From assembly GCA_016845785.1 (NCBI GenBank), contig JAERSH010000009.1, forward strand, positions 1 through 59,807: a DNA stretch of 59,807 nucleotides, read 5' to 3'. A program made the translations under genes and the position numbers. The notes beneath the pieces were generated by a model. That model made no database searches and had not been told where the DNA came from. It saw nothing but the letters and a program-made list of their open reading frames with translations. Positions 18,063-26,642 of this stretch are shown piece by piece (the first letter of the stretch is position 1; each line of letters starts with the position of its first letter). Source of the DNA: Fidelibacterota bacterium (GTDB taxonomy: Bacteria > Fidelibacterota > Marinisomatia > Marinisomatales > TCS55).

Positions 18063-18271
18063 TGACTCCCGATGGCCAAATAAATGAAGAGGGCATGAAT
18101 CCCTGCATAAAATAGGAATCCGTACAAGAGGACGAATACCCATTTTTTATGACGATCGTATGTGGTGCGAAGTGCTTTTGATTTTAGGATGAGAATCATC
18201 CCCAATATGAAAGCGATGCCGCCTACACCATATAAATATAAAAAAGGCAGCCAGGTTCGTGCAAAATCCAT
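18059..18271 (-). CDS. small two-helix membrane protein upstream of the symporter
   Basis: A 70-residue protein, MDFARTWLPFLYLYGVGGI..., with two hydrophobic segments (residues ~8-28 and ~45-66) separated by a basic stretch KSKALRTTYDRHKKW. Its stop overlaps the start of the SSS symporter by one base pair of ATGA, and the gene follows the HIT gene by 4 bases. Small partner subunits are known for some SSS-type transporters, so an accessory role is plausible, but I do not recognise the family. Confidence 0.75.
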   Translation of the reverse strand: MDFARTWLPFLYLYGVGGIAFILGMILILKSKALRTTYDRHKKWVFVLLYGFLFYAGIHALFIYLAIGSQ

Positions 18272-18275
18272 GGGT

Positions 18276-18767
18276 CTATTTCAGTTTATTAAATTCGGTC
18301 TTGAGTTTGTCGTATGTGTCTAAAAGGCCGTCAACCATCACTTTTGTCTGGCCAACAACGGGCATGAAGTTAGTATCCCCAACCCATCTTGGCACTATAT
18401 GAAAATGAATATGATCTGCAATCCCTGCACCACCGGCAATGCCAATATTGGCGCCAAAGTTAAAGCCTTGCGCATTCATTGTTTTTCGAAAGATTTCCAT
18501 GGATGCATCGGCCAAACCCATGATTTCTGCCATACAATCTTTGGACAACGTTTCGGTGGATTCTACATGTTCATAAGGACAAACCATAATATGACCATTG
18601 TTGTAAGGATAAAGATTCATGAGGACAAAAGCAGATTCTCCGCGGTGGAGCACCAAGTTATCTCGGTCATTATCTTCATCCGATTTTATGCAGAAAACAC
18701 AGCCGTCTCCCTTATCCTTTTTGGCGCGGATGTATTCCATCCGCCACGGGGCCCAGAGTTTATCCAT
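18276..18767 (-). CDS. HIT-family nucleotide hydrolase/phosphorylase
   Basis: Histidine-triad protein, 163 residues. The triad is HIHFHIVPRW (H119, H121, H123), and a CVFC pair at residues 23-26 matches the zinc-binding subgroup. The N-terminus MDKLWAPWRMEYI and NLYPYNNGHIMVCPYEHV are typical of bacterial AP4A-phosphorylase/hydrolase-like HIT proteins of FCB and other groups. It probably cleaves dinucleoside polyphosphates or nucleotide conjugates in the cytoplasm. It leads the HIT-small membrane protein-symporter run. No clear ribosome site is visible before the ATG; the leader there is a C-rich CCAT-type repeat. Confidence 0.88.
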   Translation of the reverse strand: MDKLWAPWRMEYIRAKKDKGDGCVFCIKSDEDNDRDNLVLHRGESAFVLMNLYPYNNGHIMVCPYEHVESTETLSKDCMAEIMGLADASMEIFRKTMNAQGFNFGANIGIAGGAGIADHIHFHIVPRWVGDTNFMPVVGQTKVMVDGLLDTYDKLKTEFNKLK

Positions 18768-18775
18768 GGGGCATG

Positions 18776-18830
18776 GAAGATGGGTGAGGGATGATGGAAA
18801 ATGGGAGATGGTGGGCGAGGGTCATGGATC
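18776..18830. repeat. low-complexity GATGG/GAGGG tract
   Basis: The 5' leader of the HIT gene is an irregular array of units such as gatgggtgaggg and gatggaaaatggg. It resembles the slippage-prone tracts seen between genes and has no coding sense. Confidence 0.5.
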
Positions 18831-18867
18831 GAATTTAGGACGAATAATTATTATGCGACAGATTGAA

Positions 18868-18985
18868 ACTCACCCCCAATTAGTAGATAAATTATAAGGC
18901 TTACTTACTCGCCCCCTCTCTTGCAAGAGAGGGGGAATGGTACATCCATTTGAAGTTTTTTCTAGAAAATAAATTGGGGGTGAGT
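18868..18985. repeat. nested inverted repeat (MITE- or terminator-like)
   Basis: A perfect 14-base outer inverted repeat (actcacccccaatt at 18868-18881; aattgggggtgagt at 18972-18985) encloses a perfect 24-base palindrome (ccccctctcttg and its complement, 18912-18935). It lies in the 246-base gap between the EF-G paralogue and the HIT gene. No transposase is present. It could be a small palindromic mobile unit, or serve as a terminator for the EF-G paralogue upstream on the minus strand. Confidence 0.6.
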
Positions 18986-19013
18986 GAAAATATTTCTTCC
19001 TTTTACCTTACCT

Positions 19014-21098
19014 TCACTCTTCTTCTTGGGCTGCTTTCGCCTCTGCGGTTACCTTCGCTTCCATATCTCGTGGCACTTCTTCGTAATGACTAATTTCTTC
19101 AGAATGAATCCCGCGCCCACCCGTTAATGATCTTAATGTGGTAGAATAATGATACATCTCGGACTGAGGCACTTGCGCTTTAATTTTCTGAAAGGCACCT
19201 TCCGCATCCATGCCCATAATCTTACCGCGACGGCTCGAAATATCACCCATCACATCACCCATGTAATCTTCCGGCACTTTGATATCCACAACCAAAACCG
19301 GCTCAAGCAAACAGGGCTGTGCCGCCATAAACGCCTCTCTGAAGGCTTGCTTCCCTGCCATTTGAAATGCAATGTCTTTTGAATCCACAGGATGTTGTTT
19401 GCCATCGTAAAAATCCACTTTGAGATCCACCACGCGATAGCCTGCAAGCACACCATCTACACAGGCGGCGTTTACCCCTTTTTCGACAGACGGGACAAAC
19501 ACACGGTCCACATTCTGCCCCACTAAGGATTGGGTAAATTCTACTCCTTCACCTCGCTGCTTTGGCTCAATTCGCATCCATACTTCTGCAAATTGCCCTG
19601 CACCGCCACTCTGTTTTTTATGACGATATTTTGAGGCCCCATTCCCACGGATGGTTTCACGATAAGGAATCCGCGGTTTAAATGTTTCAACATCTACGTT
19701 GAATTTTCGTTTGAGACGATCAATGGATACCTGTAAATGAAGCTCGCCCTGCCCGGATAAAACAGTCTGGCGCAGTTCTGAATCTACGTTGTAAACAAAG
19801 GTGGAATCCTCCTCATGGAGGGTGGCCAATCCCGTGGCTATTTTTTCTTCATCACCTTTGGATTTTGATCGAATCCCCAAATGAATATTGGAATTAGGCA
19901 ATTTCACTTCCGGCAGTTTGACCTTATTGCTGGTCCCCGTTAAAGTATTGCCTGTATGGGTATCTTTTAGTTTCACAACGGAACCGATATCGCCTGCGTT
20001 TAAATTGGTCACACTGGTGCGATCTTTGCCATTCATGAGAAACATTTGACCAAACCGTTCTGAATTGCCTCTGGCCGTATTGTAAAGATCTGCACCGGTA
20101 TTCACCGAACCGGAATAGACTCTAAAAAAAGAAAGCTCACCTACGTGAGCTTCACTAATTGTTTTAAATATATGCACAACGGGATTGCTGCCATCCAGTG
20201 CCACTTCAACCGCATCGCCAGAATTGGCATCCTTCGCTTGAATGGTGGCGCGATCCACAGGAGATGAACCATATTTGGATATGAAATCCATTAAACGTGC
20301 TGCCCCAATATTCTTGATGGCTGCGGTGCAAAACATAGGAATCAATACTTGATTTTGGATTGCTTGATGGAGCCCATCTCTCATTTCTTCTTCACTTAAA
20401 TTGCCCTGATCAAAGAATTTTTCTAAGAGTGAATCATCCGATTCAGCCACATATTCGATTAATTCCTGATGAAGGGCTTTTACCTTTTCTTCCCATTCTT
20501 CCGGCAGTGGTTCTTCTTTGAATTGGCCTGAGCCATCGGTGCTGTATGTAATGAGTTCACTGCGAAGTACATCCACAATTTGGTTAAATCCAGGGCCAGC
20601 ATTCACTGGCAATTGCATGGGAAATACATTCGAGCCGAAATGGTCTTTTGCCTGCTGAAGTATGGCATCAAACTTGGAATGCTCCCGATCCAAACCATTG
20701 ACGACCAACACTTTTGGCAATCCGTAATTGGTAGCATAATTCCAGACTTGCTCTGTGCCCACTTCAACACCATTCACCGCATGGATGACAATGACTGCCG
20801 AATCCACAACGGCAAGAGATGAAATGGTTTCGCCGATGAAATCCAAATATCCCGGTGTATCGATTAAATTAAATTTTGTACCCTTCCATCCCAAATGGAG
20901 CGGTGAAGAATGGATGGAAATCTGGCGATCGTGTTCATCGTGATGATAATCGGAAACGGTGGTTCCCGCTTCGATGGATCCAATGCGATTTACTTCACCC
21001 GATCGGGAGAGCATGGCTTCAGATAAAATGGTTTTTCCGGATGCACCATGCCCCACCAGGGCAAAATTACGGATGTCTTTGGCTGCGTAGTCTTTCAT
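19014..21098 (-). CDS. EF-G-like translational GTPase paralogue (EF-G2 type)
   Basis: A 694-residue five-domain protein of the EF-G family. The P-loop reads GHGASGKT (16-23), the switch I threonines are in AGTTVSDY, G3 is DTPGYLDF (80-87), and domains II-V follow with SGQGELHLQVSIDRLKRKF and the C-terminal RRGKIMGM. The P-loop and GTTVSDY are of the EF-G2 paralogue type rather than canonical EF-G (GHIDAGKT). G4, normally NKxD, is NGLD here (134-137), so guanine binding may be altered. Family members of this paralogue have unclear roles and some lack strong translocase activity. The gene stands alone with an AGAGG site before ATG. Confidence 0.88.
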   Translation of the reverse strand: MKDYAAKDIRNFALVGHGASGKTILSEAMLSRSGEVNRIGSIEAGTTVSDYHHDEHDRQISIHSSPLHLGWKGTKFNLIDTPGYLDFIGETISSLAVVDSAVIVIHAVNGVEVGTEQVWNYATNYGLPKVLVVNGLDREHSKFDAILQQAKDHFGSNVFPMQLPVNAGPGFNQIVDVLRSELITYSTDGSGQFKEEPLPEEWEEKVKALHQELIEYVAESDDSLLEKFFDQGNLSEEEMRDGLHQAIQNQVLIPMFCTAAIKNIGAARLMDFISKYGSSPVDRATIQAKDANSGDAVEVALDGSNPVVHIFKTISEAHVGELSFFRVYSGSVNTGADLYNTARGNSERFGQMFLMNGKDRTSVTNLNAGDIGSVVKLKDTHTGNTLTGTSNKVKLPEVKLPNSNIHLGIRSKSKGDEEKIATGLATLHEEDSTFVYNVDSELRQTVLSGQGELHLQVSIDRLKRKFNVDVETFKPRIPYRETIRGNGASKYRHKKQSGGAGQFAEVWMRIEPKQRGEGVEFTQSLVGQNVDRVFVPSVEKGVNAACVDGVLAGYRVVDLKVDFYDGKQHPVDSKDIAFQMAGKQAFREAFMAAQPCLLEPVLVVDIKVPEDYMGDVMGDISSRRGKIMGMDAEGAFQKIKAQVPQSEMYHYSTTLRSLTGGRGIHSEEISHYEEVPRDMEAKVTAEAKAAQEEE

Positions 21099-21183
21099 AC
21101 TAACCTCTTAATTTTGGGTCAAATAGTCGATGTTTTCCCACCTCGGATAAAGGATGGCAGGCCCAAGTGTAAAGATGGTGAAG

Positions 21184-21211
21184 GCTTTATTTCAAGGAAA
21201 TAAAACAGCCA
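21184..21211 (-). terminator. hairpin after the ManC-linked small gene
   Basis: GGCT-TTTATTTC pairs with GAAATAAA-GCC just after the stop at 21218 on the minus strand, with one bulge and a 3-base loop. No U-tract follows, so it may be a 3'-end stabiliser rather than a terminator. Confidence 0.4.
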
Positions 21212-21217
21212 AATCAA

Positions 21218-21487
21218 TTAGAATATATTTTGCTGAATATCCTCTATATAGGCTCGCAAGGCCGGCGGGACGAATACATTACTTAAATTTAATTTTGAAA
21301 ATTCACGGCCCAAAATGCCTAACCGTTGATCAATGGGTTTTATTTTATTCACCACAATATAGGATTCATCATTCACCGAACACATGCCCCCTTGAAAGTC
21401 GCCTTTCCCCTGTACAATGTGGATATCCATTTTTTCTGCTAACTCTTCAAATAAATCGAAAAGTTTTTCCGGTTTGATTTTGCCCAT
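21218..21487 (-). CDS. conserved-looking 89-residue protein of unknown function
   Basis: The protein begins MGKIKPEKLFDLFEELAEKM and appears soluble, with an amphipathic N-terminal helix, a GKGDFQGGMCSVNDESYIVV strand pair and a LNLSNVFVPPALRAYIEDI tail. I do not recognise a domain. It starts 3 bases after manC ends, so it is in the same transcript; similar small proteins tend to sit with sugar-nucleotide genes in FCB genomes, but I cannot confirm that here. It is followed by a strong hairpin. Confidence 0.7.
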   Translation of the reverse strand: MGKIKPEKLFDLFEELAEKMDIHIVQGKGDFQGGMCSVNDESYIVVNKIKPIDQRLGILGREFSKLNLSNVFVPPALRAYIEDIQQNIF

Positions 21488-21490
21488 GGA

Positions 21491-22549
21491 TTATAAAAGA
21501 TCGTTTCGTTTATGTTTTTCTAAATAGGCTACCAATGATTTTACATCTTCCACTTTATCTTTCGGGACGATCAAAGTGGCGTCCGGTGTATTCACCACCA
21601 CCAAATTACTGGCACCGACCACAGCAGTAAAATGTCCATTGGATTGAATAAAATTATTTTTTCCATCCATAATGACACCATCGCCACGGACTACATTTTG
21701 TCCTTTGGATTTGGGTGATACATCAAAAACGGAATCCCATGAGCCCAAGTCATTCCAATTGAATTCAGCTTTTACCACATAAATCTGATCCGATTTTTCT
21801 AAGAGGCCATAATCAATGGATTCCGATTCTATATTATTCCACAGTCTCGGCCAGCTTTGTTTATTATCGATTCGCTTTTTGATTTTACCCAACTGGTCGT
21901 TTAAATCAGGCATGTGGGTTTGGAGCTGATTAAAAAATGCATCTACTCGCCAAACAAACATGCCGCCATTCCACAAAAAATCACCACTGTCTAAAAATCG
22001 TTCCGCCAACTCCTTATGGGGCTTTTCTGCAAATGTTTTGACCTTAAACCCATTTAAATGATCTACGGGACTATTGGGGTCATACTGGATATAGCCATAC
22101 CCCGTAGCCGGATAGGTAGGTTCGATACCGATGGTGACTAAAGATTCATTCTTATTGGCCAATTGAATAGCAGATCGAACAGTTTTGGCAAATTTCTGAG
22201 CACCGACAATCAAGTGATCTGCAGGAAATACACCCATGACTGCATCTTCTCTTAATTCGCGAATACGGAGTGCCGCCAACCCAATGGCCGGTGCTGTATT
22301 CTTTCCACTGGGCTCAACAATAATATTTTTCGGCTTTACGCCTTTAATCATTTTTTTGATTTTCGGCGCTAAATCTTCTCCCGTAACGATAAACACATCG
22401 TCCATATTTTTCATTTTCTGCAAACGATCTACCGTCATTTGCAGCATGGTTTCGTTGCCGACAATATTGAGAAGTTGTTTGGGGTTTTCTTTTCGGCTGG
22501 ATGGCCAAAAACGGGTACCACGCCCCCCGGCCATGATTACACCATACAT
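21491..22549 (-). CDS. manC: mannose-1-phosphate guanylyltransferase
   Basis: Makes GDP-mannose from mannose-1-phosphate and GTP for cell-surface glycans. The nucleotidyltransferase signature MAGGRGTRFWPSSRKENPKQ sits at residues 6-25. FPADHLI holds the metal Asp, GYGYIQYD follows, and FAEKPHKELAERFL...FLWNGGMFVWR is the sugar-binding region. At 352 residues it is the short form without the fused phosphomannose isomerase domain of E. coli ManC. It starts 4 bases after the Ig-like lipoprotein and is followed at once by a small unknown gene, suggesting one operon with envelope genes. Confidence 0.95.
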   Translation of the reverse strand: MYGVIMAGGRGTRFWPSSRKENPKQLLNIVGNETMLQMTVDRLQKMKNMDDVFIVTGEDLAPKIKKMIKGVKPKNIIVEPSGKNTAPAIGLAALRIRELREDAVMGVFPADHLIVGAQKFAKTVRSAIQLANKNESLVTIGIEPTYPATGYGYIQYDPNSPVDHLNGFKVKTFAEKPHKELAERFLDSGDFLWNGGMFVWRVDAFFNQLQTHMPDLNDQLGKIKKRIDNKQSWPRLWNNIESESIDYGLLEKSDQIYVVKAEFNWNDLGSWDSVFDVSPKSKGQNVVRGDGVIMDGKNNFIQSNGHFTAVVGASNLVVVNTPDATLIVPKDKVEDVKSLVAYLEKHKRNDLL

Positions 22550-22553
22550 AATG

Positions 22554-24218
22554 CTACCGCTCTCCTACCTGAATCGATCCGATGTCAATATCCCAATTGG
22601 CACGCACTTCAAATGTATCTGGATGCACGTAAAACCATTCGCTGGGCATAAAGGGATTCGCCTGACCATAGCTGTATGCACCGCTTTGATCCACATCATC
22701 GATAATCATTAATCGATAGGGTCCTTCAGGTATGTTTTGAAACTGGAATTGATGGTCTGAATTTACAGCAGAATGAAAAATTTCGGGCTCTTTTTCCATG
22801 GATGCCAACTGAATAACAGGGGCAATCTCCGGCCAGTCGATTTGACCGGTTAATCCGCCATACCCCATTTTTTTCTCTGATTTGATGGTGACCCATGTGA
22901 TGGAATCTTTCAGGGATTTCCCTTCTATAGGTGTCAATCCTTCAGAGAAAATTTTTAATTTATATTGTGTTTTTTCTACCCATCCACTGGGCGGTATAAA
23001 ATGAGTAGTGACGGGGTTGACCCAATCTAAACTCACCACAACCGTATCCGAATCCGCCACCATAATGAATGCACTGTCAGAAATGGCCATGATGGGTTTT
23101 GAAAAATGGATGGGAATCACCGGGCCCCCATCCGATTGCAATCGAATGGATTCAGACCCTTCCGGGCTGACTTTTTTGGTATGAGACGTATCCCGTTTTG
23201 TCGATACGCGAAAGCTGACTTTTCCGTCCGTTAATGTTTGATCTCCGGACTTTACTTCGCCTAAGGACAGGGCGGCTTTCCCCGCAGCCAAGGTGTCATC
23301 AGCAATCATTAGAAATCGTTTTCTATCGCTCATATCATGATGGAAAATGGGACGAATCGATTTTTCATCTGCATCAATGATAATCAGATCTTTGACCGTT
23401 GCTGAATCCAATTCTTGATTAAAATGCATCCAGCCCCATTTTTGTCCTACCGATTCACCGTGGGTTAATTTTAATGGCGGTGTTTCCCTTCGGGTTCGGA
23501 ATGGAATACCGGATATCGCTTCGTTCACACCAATTGAGTAGTAAGCTTTTGGACTGACACCATATGCCATTCGTTCCGGGACTAATTTTGCGCCGGAAGC
23601 ACTCCGCTCCACCGCCAGCATGACATAATCACCGGGAGCCAAATATTTAAATTCAAAATCACCCGTATCATTTGCTTCTGAAACATATTGAGGATCCGTA
23701 AAAAATATGGAATCAGAAAATGTATCGGATTTTTTCCATAGATGAACTGCATAACTTTCTTCGCCATGAACACGGCCGGAGATCATCCCCTCATCAATAA
23801 CATCCCCTGTGCTAAATGCCACTTGAATGGATTGCTCCAAAGGTACGCGGCGCTCATCTTTTAAGTTTCGATTGATGGTGATAACATAAGTTTGATGCGG
23901 CAATAATGATTTAGGAAATTCCAGGAGAATTGCATCATCATCATAAATCACGCCTACAGGCGGATCAATTTTTGGCGAAACAGTTATGGCCTTTACCAAA
24001 GATTTTTCATCAATATATTCCGAAAAATTGAGTGTGACCAATCCACCTTCAAAATGGAGGGATCCTGCTTCGGGTATAGATGATGTGAGTTCAGGCGGTG
24101 TTTTATCTTCAGGACCCCCATCCGGAGCCGATACAGATGCGCATGCATATATGATAAAAGGGAATGCGGCTCCAACCAGAAGCTTCAGTCGATGTTTAAG
24201 GAAATGTAACAGATTCAA
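22554..24218 (-). CDS. lipoprotein with Ig-like (SbsA-type) domain
   Basis: A 554-residue envelope lipoprotein. The signal region ends in IIYACASV and is followed by the hallmark SAPDGGPEDKTPPELTSS, typical of an FCB lipoprotein family with a SbsA-type Ig domain (residues ~40-135; VTLNFSEYIDEKSLVKAITV ... LPHQTYVITINRNLKDE). Later parts are beta-rich (YLAPGDYVMLAVE, IPEGPYRLMIIDDVDQSG). It is likely anchored in the outer or inner membrane and periplasmic or surface exposed. The ligand is unknown. It is 4 bases before manC and 14 after sfsA. Confidence 0.85.
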   Translation of the reverse strand: MNLLHFLKHRLKLLVGAAFPFIIYACASVSAPDGGPEDKTPPELTSSIPEAGSLHFEGGLVTLNFSEYIDEKSLVKAITVSPKIDPPVGVIYDDDAILLEFPKSLLPHQTYVITINRNLKDERRVPLEQSIQVAFSTGDVIDEGMISGRVHGEESYAVHLWKKSDTFSDSIFFTDPQYVSEANDTGDFEFKYLAPGDYVMLAVERSASGAKLVPERMAYGVSPKAYYSIGVNEAISGIPFRTRRETPPLKLTHGESVGQKWGWMHFNQELDSATVKDLIIIDADEKSIRPIFHHDMSDRKRFLMIADDTLAAGKAALSLGEVKSGDQTLTDGKVSFRVSTKRDTSHTKKVSPEGSESIRLQSDGGPVIPIHFSKPIMAISDSAFIMVADSDTVVVSLDWVNPVTTHFIPPSGWVEKTQYKLKIFSEGLTPIEGKSLKDSITWVTIKSEKKMGYGGLTGQIDWPEIAPVIQLASMEKEPEIFHSAVNSDHQFQFQNIPEGPYRLMIIDDVDQSGAYSYGQANPFMPSEWFYVHPDTFEVRANWDIDIGSIQVGER

Positions 24219-24232
24219 AAGTGGATTATCTA

Positions 24233-24940
24233 TTATTCAATAGGCTCCAAATTTACGGGTATTTCTTTTCCAAATCTCATTTCAGTTTCACTCACTTGGG
24301 TGGTAATGCACCATACCCTAACACCCGCCTTTTTTGCCCCCAATAATGCTTTTGCAAATTGAGGATCTCTATCCCACATGGGTGAAAATCGAATTGCATC
24401 GGGACGTTGACATACAAAAAGAATGCCTGCTCCTTCTCCTGATTTTACAATATCTGTCAGTGCTTTTGCGTGGCGAGCGCCTCTCTCTGTTACTGCATCA
24501 GGAAATTTAGCCAATCCATTTTCTACATAGGTTACTGATTTCACTTCTAAATAAAATGGAGTTTCATTTGGATCTTTCAACAGAAAATCGAATCGATGGT
24601 TCCCATGTGTAACCTCCGGACGTATCAGCGAAAATTGTTTAAACATAGGTAATATGCCATCTATAAGTGATTCATAAACAAATCGATTGGGCAACGCCGA
24701 TACCAATGAAATGAGTTGGCCTTCATGGCGAACCATTACGGTTGAGTATTTTGTTTTTCGTTCGGACCCTTTTGGCGCTGGCCGAAGGAGCAGTTCAGCT
24801 TCTGGAAGTAGTATTTCTTTCAAACGCCCTGGATCAGGAAGGTGAGATCGGACAATTTCCCCATTCACTTCTGCCATCACAATGAAGCGGTTGGGTCTCG
24901 CAACGAATTTTCCCTGAATGAGAGGACCTTCAATTTTCAT
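24233..24940 (-). CDS. sfsA: SfsA family nuclease
   Basis: SfsA was named as a sugar fermentation stimulation protein; family members are predicted or shown DNA/RNA nucleases. It has 235 residues, the usual length. The OB-like N-terminus is LIQGKFVARPNRFIVMAEVNGEIVRSHLPDPGRLKEIL. The PD-(D/E)xK core has RFDFLLKD and FYLEVKSVTY, followed by GLAKFPDAVTERGARHAKAL. It is the first gene of a short minus-strand run ahead of the Ig-like lipoprotein and manC, and is divergent from the Lrp gene. Confidence 0.95.
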   Translation of the reverse strand: MKIEGPLIQGKFVARPNRFIVMAEVNGEIVRSHLPDPGRLKEILLPEAELLLRPAPKGSERKTKYSTVMVRHEGQLISLVSALPNRFVYESLIDGILPMFKQFSLIRPEVTHGNHRFDFLLKDPNETPFYLEVKSVTYVENGLAKFPDAVTERGARHAKALTDIVKSGEGAGILFVCQRPDAIRFSPMWDRDPQFAKALLGAKKAGVRVWCITTQVSETEMRFGKEIPVNLEPIE

Positions 24941-25084
24941 TTATTTTTCCGCAAATCATGCGACAGAACTTAGGCCATATAAAACAATCTCCGAATTCAT
25001 ATTCACAATACAGAATATTATTTTGTTTTCATATGTCTAAACTATATATTCTTCCCTTATTTTGAGTTGTTTTCGAATAATCTT

Positions 25085-25543
25085 ATGCAATTAGACCAAA
25101 CTGACAAAGGAATATTGGACGAACTTCAAGTCAATGCCCGTATCACCAATGCGGAATTGGCCAAGCGTGTGCGTCTGTCCCCTTCCAGCACATTAGAGCG
25201 GGTGAAGAAACTGGAAGCAAGTGGACTTATCGACCGTTATGTTACAATGTTGAATCCACGGAAAGCCGGCTATACATGTATTACATTTGTGGAAGTCACT
25301 TTGGCTCGCCATGGCGAAACCCCCGTGGAAAATTTCTTTACATCCATTGCCGATATGGAAGAAGTGCTGGAATGTCATCACATTACCGGCGAAGGAGATT
25401 TTCTTTTGAAAATCGCCACAAGAGATATTCCTCATTATGATGAACTAATCCTTCATGGTCTTTCGGCATTGTCAAATGTTCAGCATTTAAAAACGTCAGT
25501 CGTCCTTTCTACATTTAAACACCAAACCAAACTTCCCGTATAG
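25085..25543 (+). CDS. Lrp/AsnC-family regulator of tyrosine catabolism
   Basis: A 152-residue feast/famine regulator. The start is taken at ATG 25085 (MQLDQTDKGILDEL), which fits family length; six more codons are open upstream. The HTH is at residues ~20-50 (NAELAKRVRLSPSSTLERVKKLEASGLIDRY), and the C-terminal RAM ligand domain has HHITGEGDFLLKI. The aminotransferase gene starts 1 base after its stop, so it is the first gene of the tyrosine operon. The ligand is probably an aromatic amino acid or pathway intermediate, by context only. Confidence 0.92.
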   Translation: MQLDQTDKGILDELQVNARITNAELAKRVRLSPSSTLERVKKLEASGLIDRYVTMLNPRKAGYTCITFVEVTLARHGETPVENFFTSIADMEEVLECHHITGEGDFLLKIATRDIPHYDELILHGLSALSNVQHLKTSVVLSTFKHQTKLPV

Positions 25544-25544
25544 T

Positions 25545-26630
25545 ATGGCCCTTGTTCCATCCTATATCCAAAACCTAGCTAACTATGTTCCAGGTAAACC
25601 CATTGAAGAAGTCCAGCGTGATCTGGGGCTCGAACATGTGGATAAATTAGCTTCCAATGAAAATTCCCTGGGCCCTTCGCCCAAAGCACTCGAGGCCATG
25701 GCGAAATCTCTCTCGGGCCTTCATCGATATCCTGACGTGTCCGGTTTTGATCTCAAAACTAAATTGGCAAACCGCTTCAATATAAAAACAAATAATGTCA
25801 TCCTTGGCGGGGGCAGTGAAGGTATCATGTCCACCATTATGCGGACATTTTTATTGAGCGATGATGAATTGGTTTCTGCTGCAAATTCCTTTATCGGTTT
25901 TCGCGTCCTGGCCAACGCATCGGGACGAACAGTCCATTGGGTGCCCATGAAAAATTATCGGTATGATTTGGAAGCCATGGCGGACTTGGTCAATGATTAT
26001 ACCAAAATTATTTATATCGCCAATCCTGACAATCCCATGGGAACCTATATTACTCGAGAAGAGTTTGACGAATTTTATGCCCATGTACCGGAGCGAGTCC
26101 TCATTATTTTAGATGAGGCTTATTATGAGTTTGCCCAAGCCAAGACGGACTACCCTGACTCCATGACATACCGTTATGATAATGTAATCACACTGCGGAC
26201 ATTCTCAAAAGCGTACGGACTTGCAGGCGTTCGCATCGGATATGGATTCGCCCATGATGAACTCATCCGCAATTTGAATAAAGTAAAAGAACCTTTCTCT
26301 CCATCACTTATTGCGCTCACTGCCGGTTCCGCCGCAATGGATGATGATGAATTTTTGAATAAAACGTTAGCGATCAATACAGAAGGGTATGCTTTTTTAA
26401 GAGAATCGTTGGCATCTTTGGGTATTGAAACCGTGCCGTCTGTGGCCAATTTTATTACCACGGTTTGGTCATCCGAGGAAAGGGCCGCCGAAGTCTCCCA
26501 ATCCCTGTTGAACAAAGGTGTTATCGTAAGAAATCTAAACGCATTTGGATGGCCCAATTGCATCCGAATTTCTATTGGGGTACCTGAAGAAAACGGACGC
26601 TGCATTGACGCATTAAAGTCCATCCTGTAA
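25545..26630 (+). CDS. HisC-like aminotransferase, probably acting on tyrosine/aromatics
   Basis: Fold-type I aminotransferase similar to histidinol-phosphate aminotransferase, 361 residues. Visible are KLASNENSLGPSPKALEAM, the cofactor loop GGGSEGIMSTI, ANPDNPMGTYI, ILDEAYYEFA and the PLP lysine in LRTFSKAYGLAGVRIGYG. No his genes are nearby. It is followed by HPPD, FAH and HGD, so transamination of tyrosine to 4-hydroxyphenylpyruvate is the likely role; HisC paralogues are known to do this. It is 1 base after the Lrp gene and 12 before hppD. Confidence 0.85.
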   Translation: MALVPSYIQNLANYVPGKPIEEVQRDLGLEHVDKLASNENSLGPSPKALEAMAKSLSGLHRYPDVSGFDLKTKLANRFNIKTNNVILGGGSEGIMSTIMRTFLLSDDELVSAANSFIGFRVLANASGRTVHWVPMKNYRYDLEAMADLVNDYTKIIYIANPDNPMGTYITREEFDEFYAHVPERVLIILDEAYYEFAQAKTDYPDSMTYRYDNVITLRTFSKAYGLAGVRIGYGFAHDELIRNLNKVKEPFSPSLIALTAGSAAMDDDEFLNKTLAINTEGYAFLRESLASLGIETVPSVANFITTVWSSEERAAEVSQSLLNKGVIVRNLNAFGWPNCIRISIGVPEENGRCIDALKSIL

Positions 26631-26642
26631 ATCGGAGATAAA

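Noticed and set aside
18063-18143. Extended N-terminus of the Na+/solute symporter
   Set aside because: It overlaps the small membrane protein gene in another frame, and ATG 18062 gives a normal SSS N-terminus.
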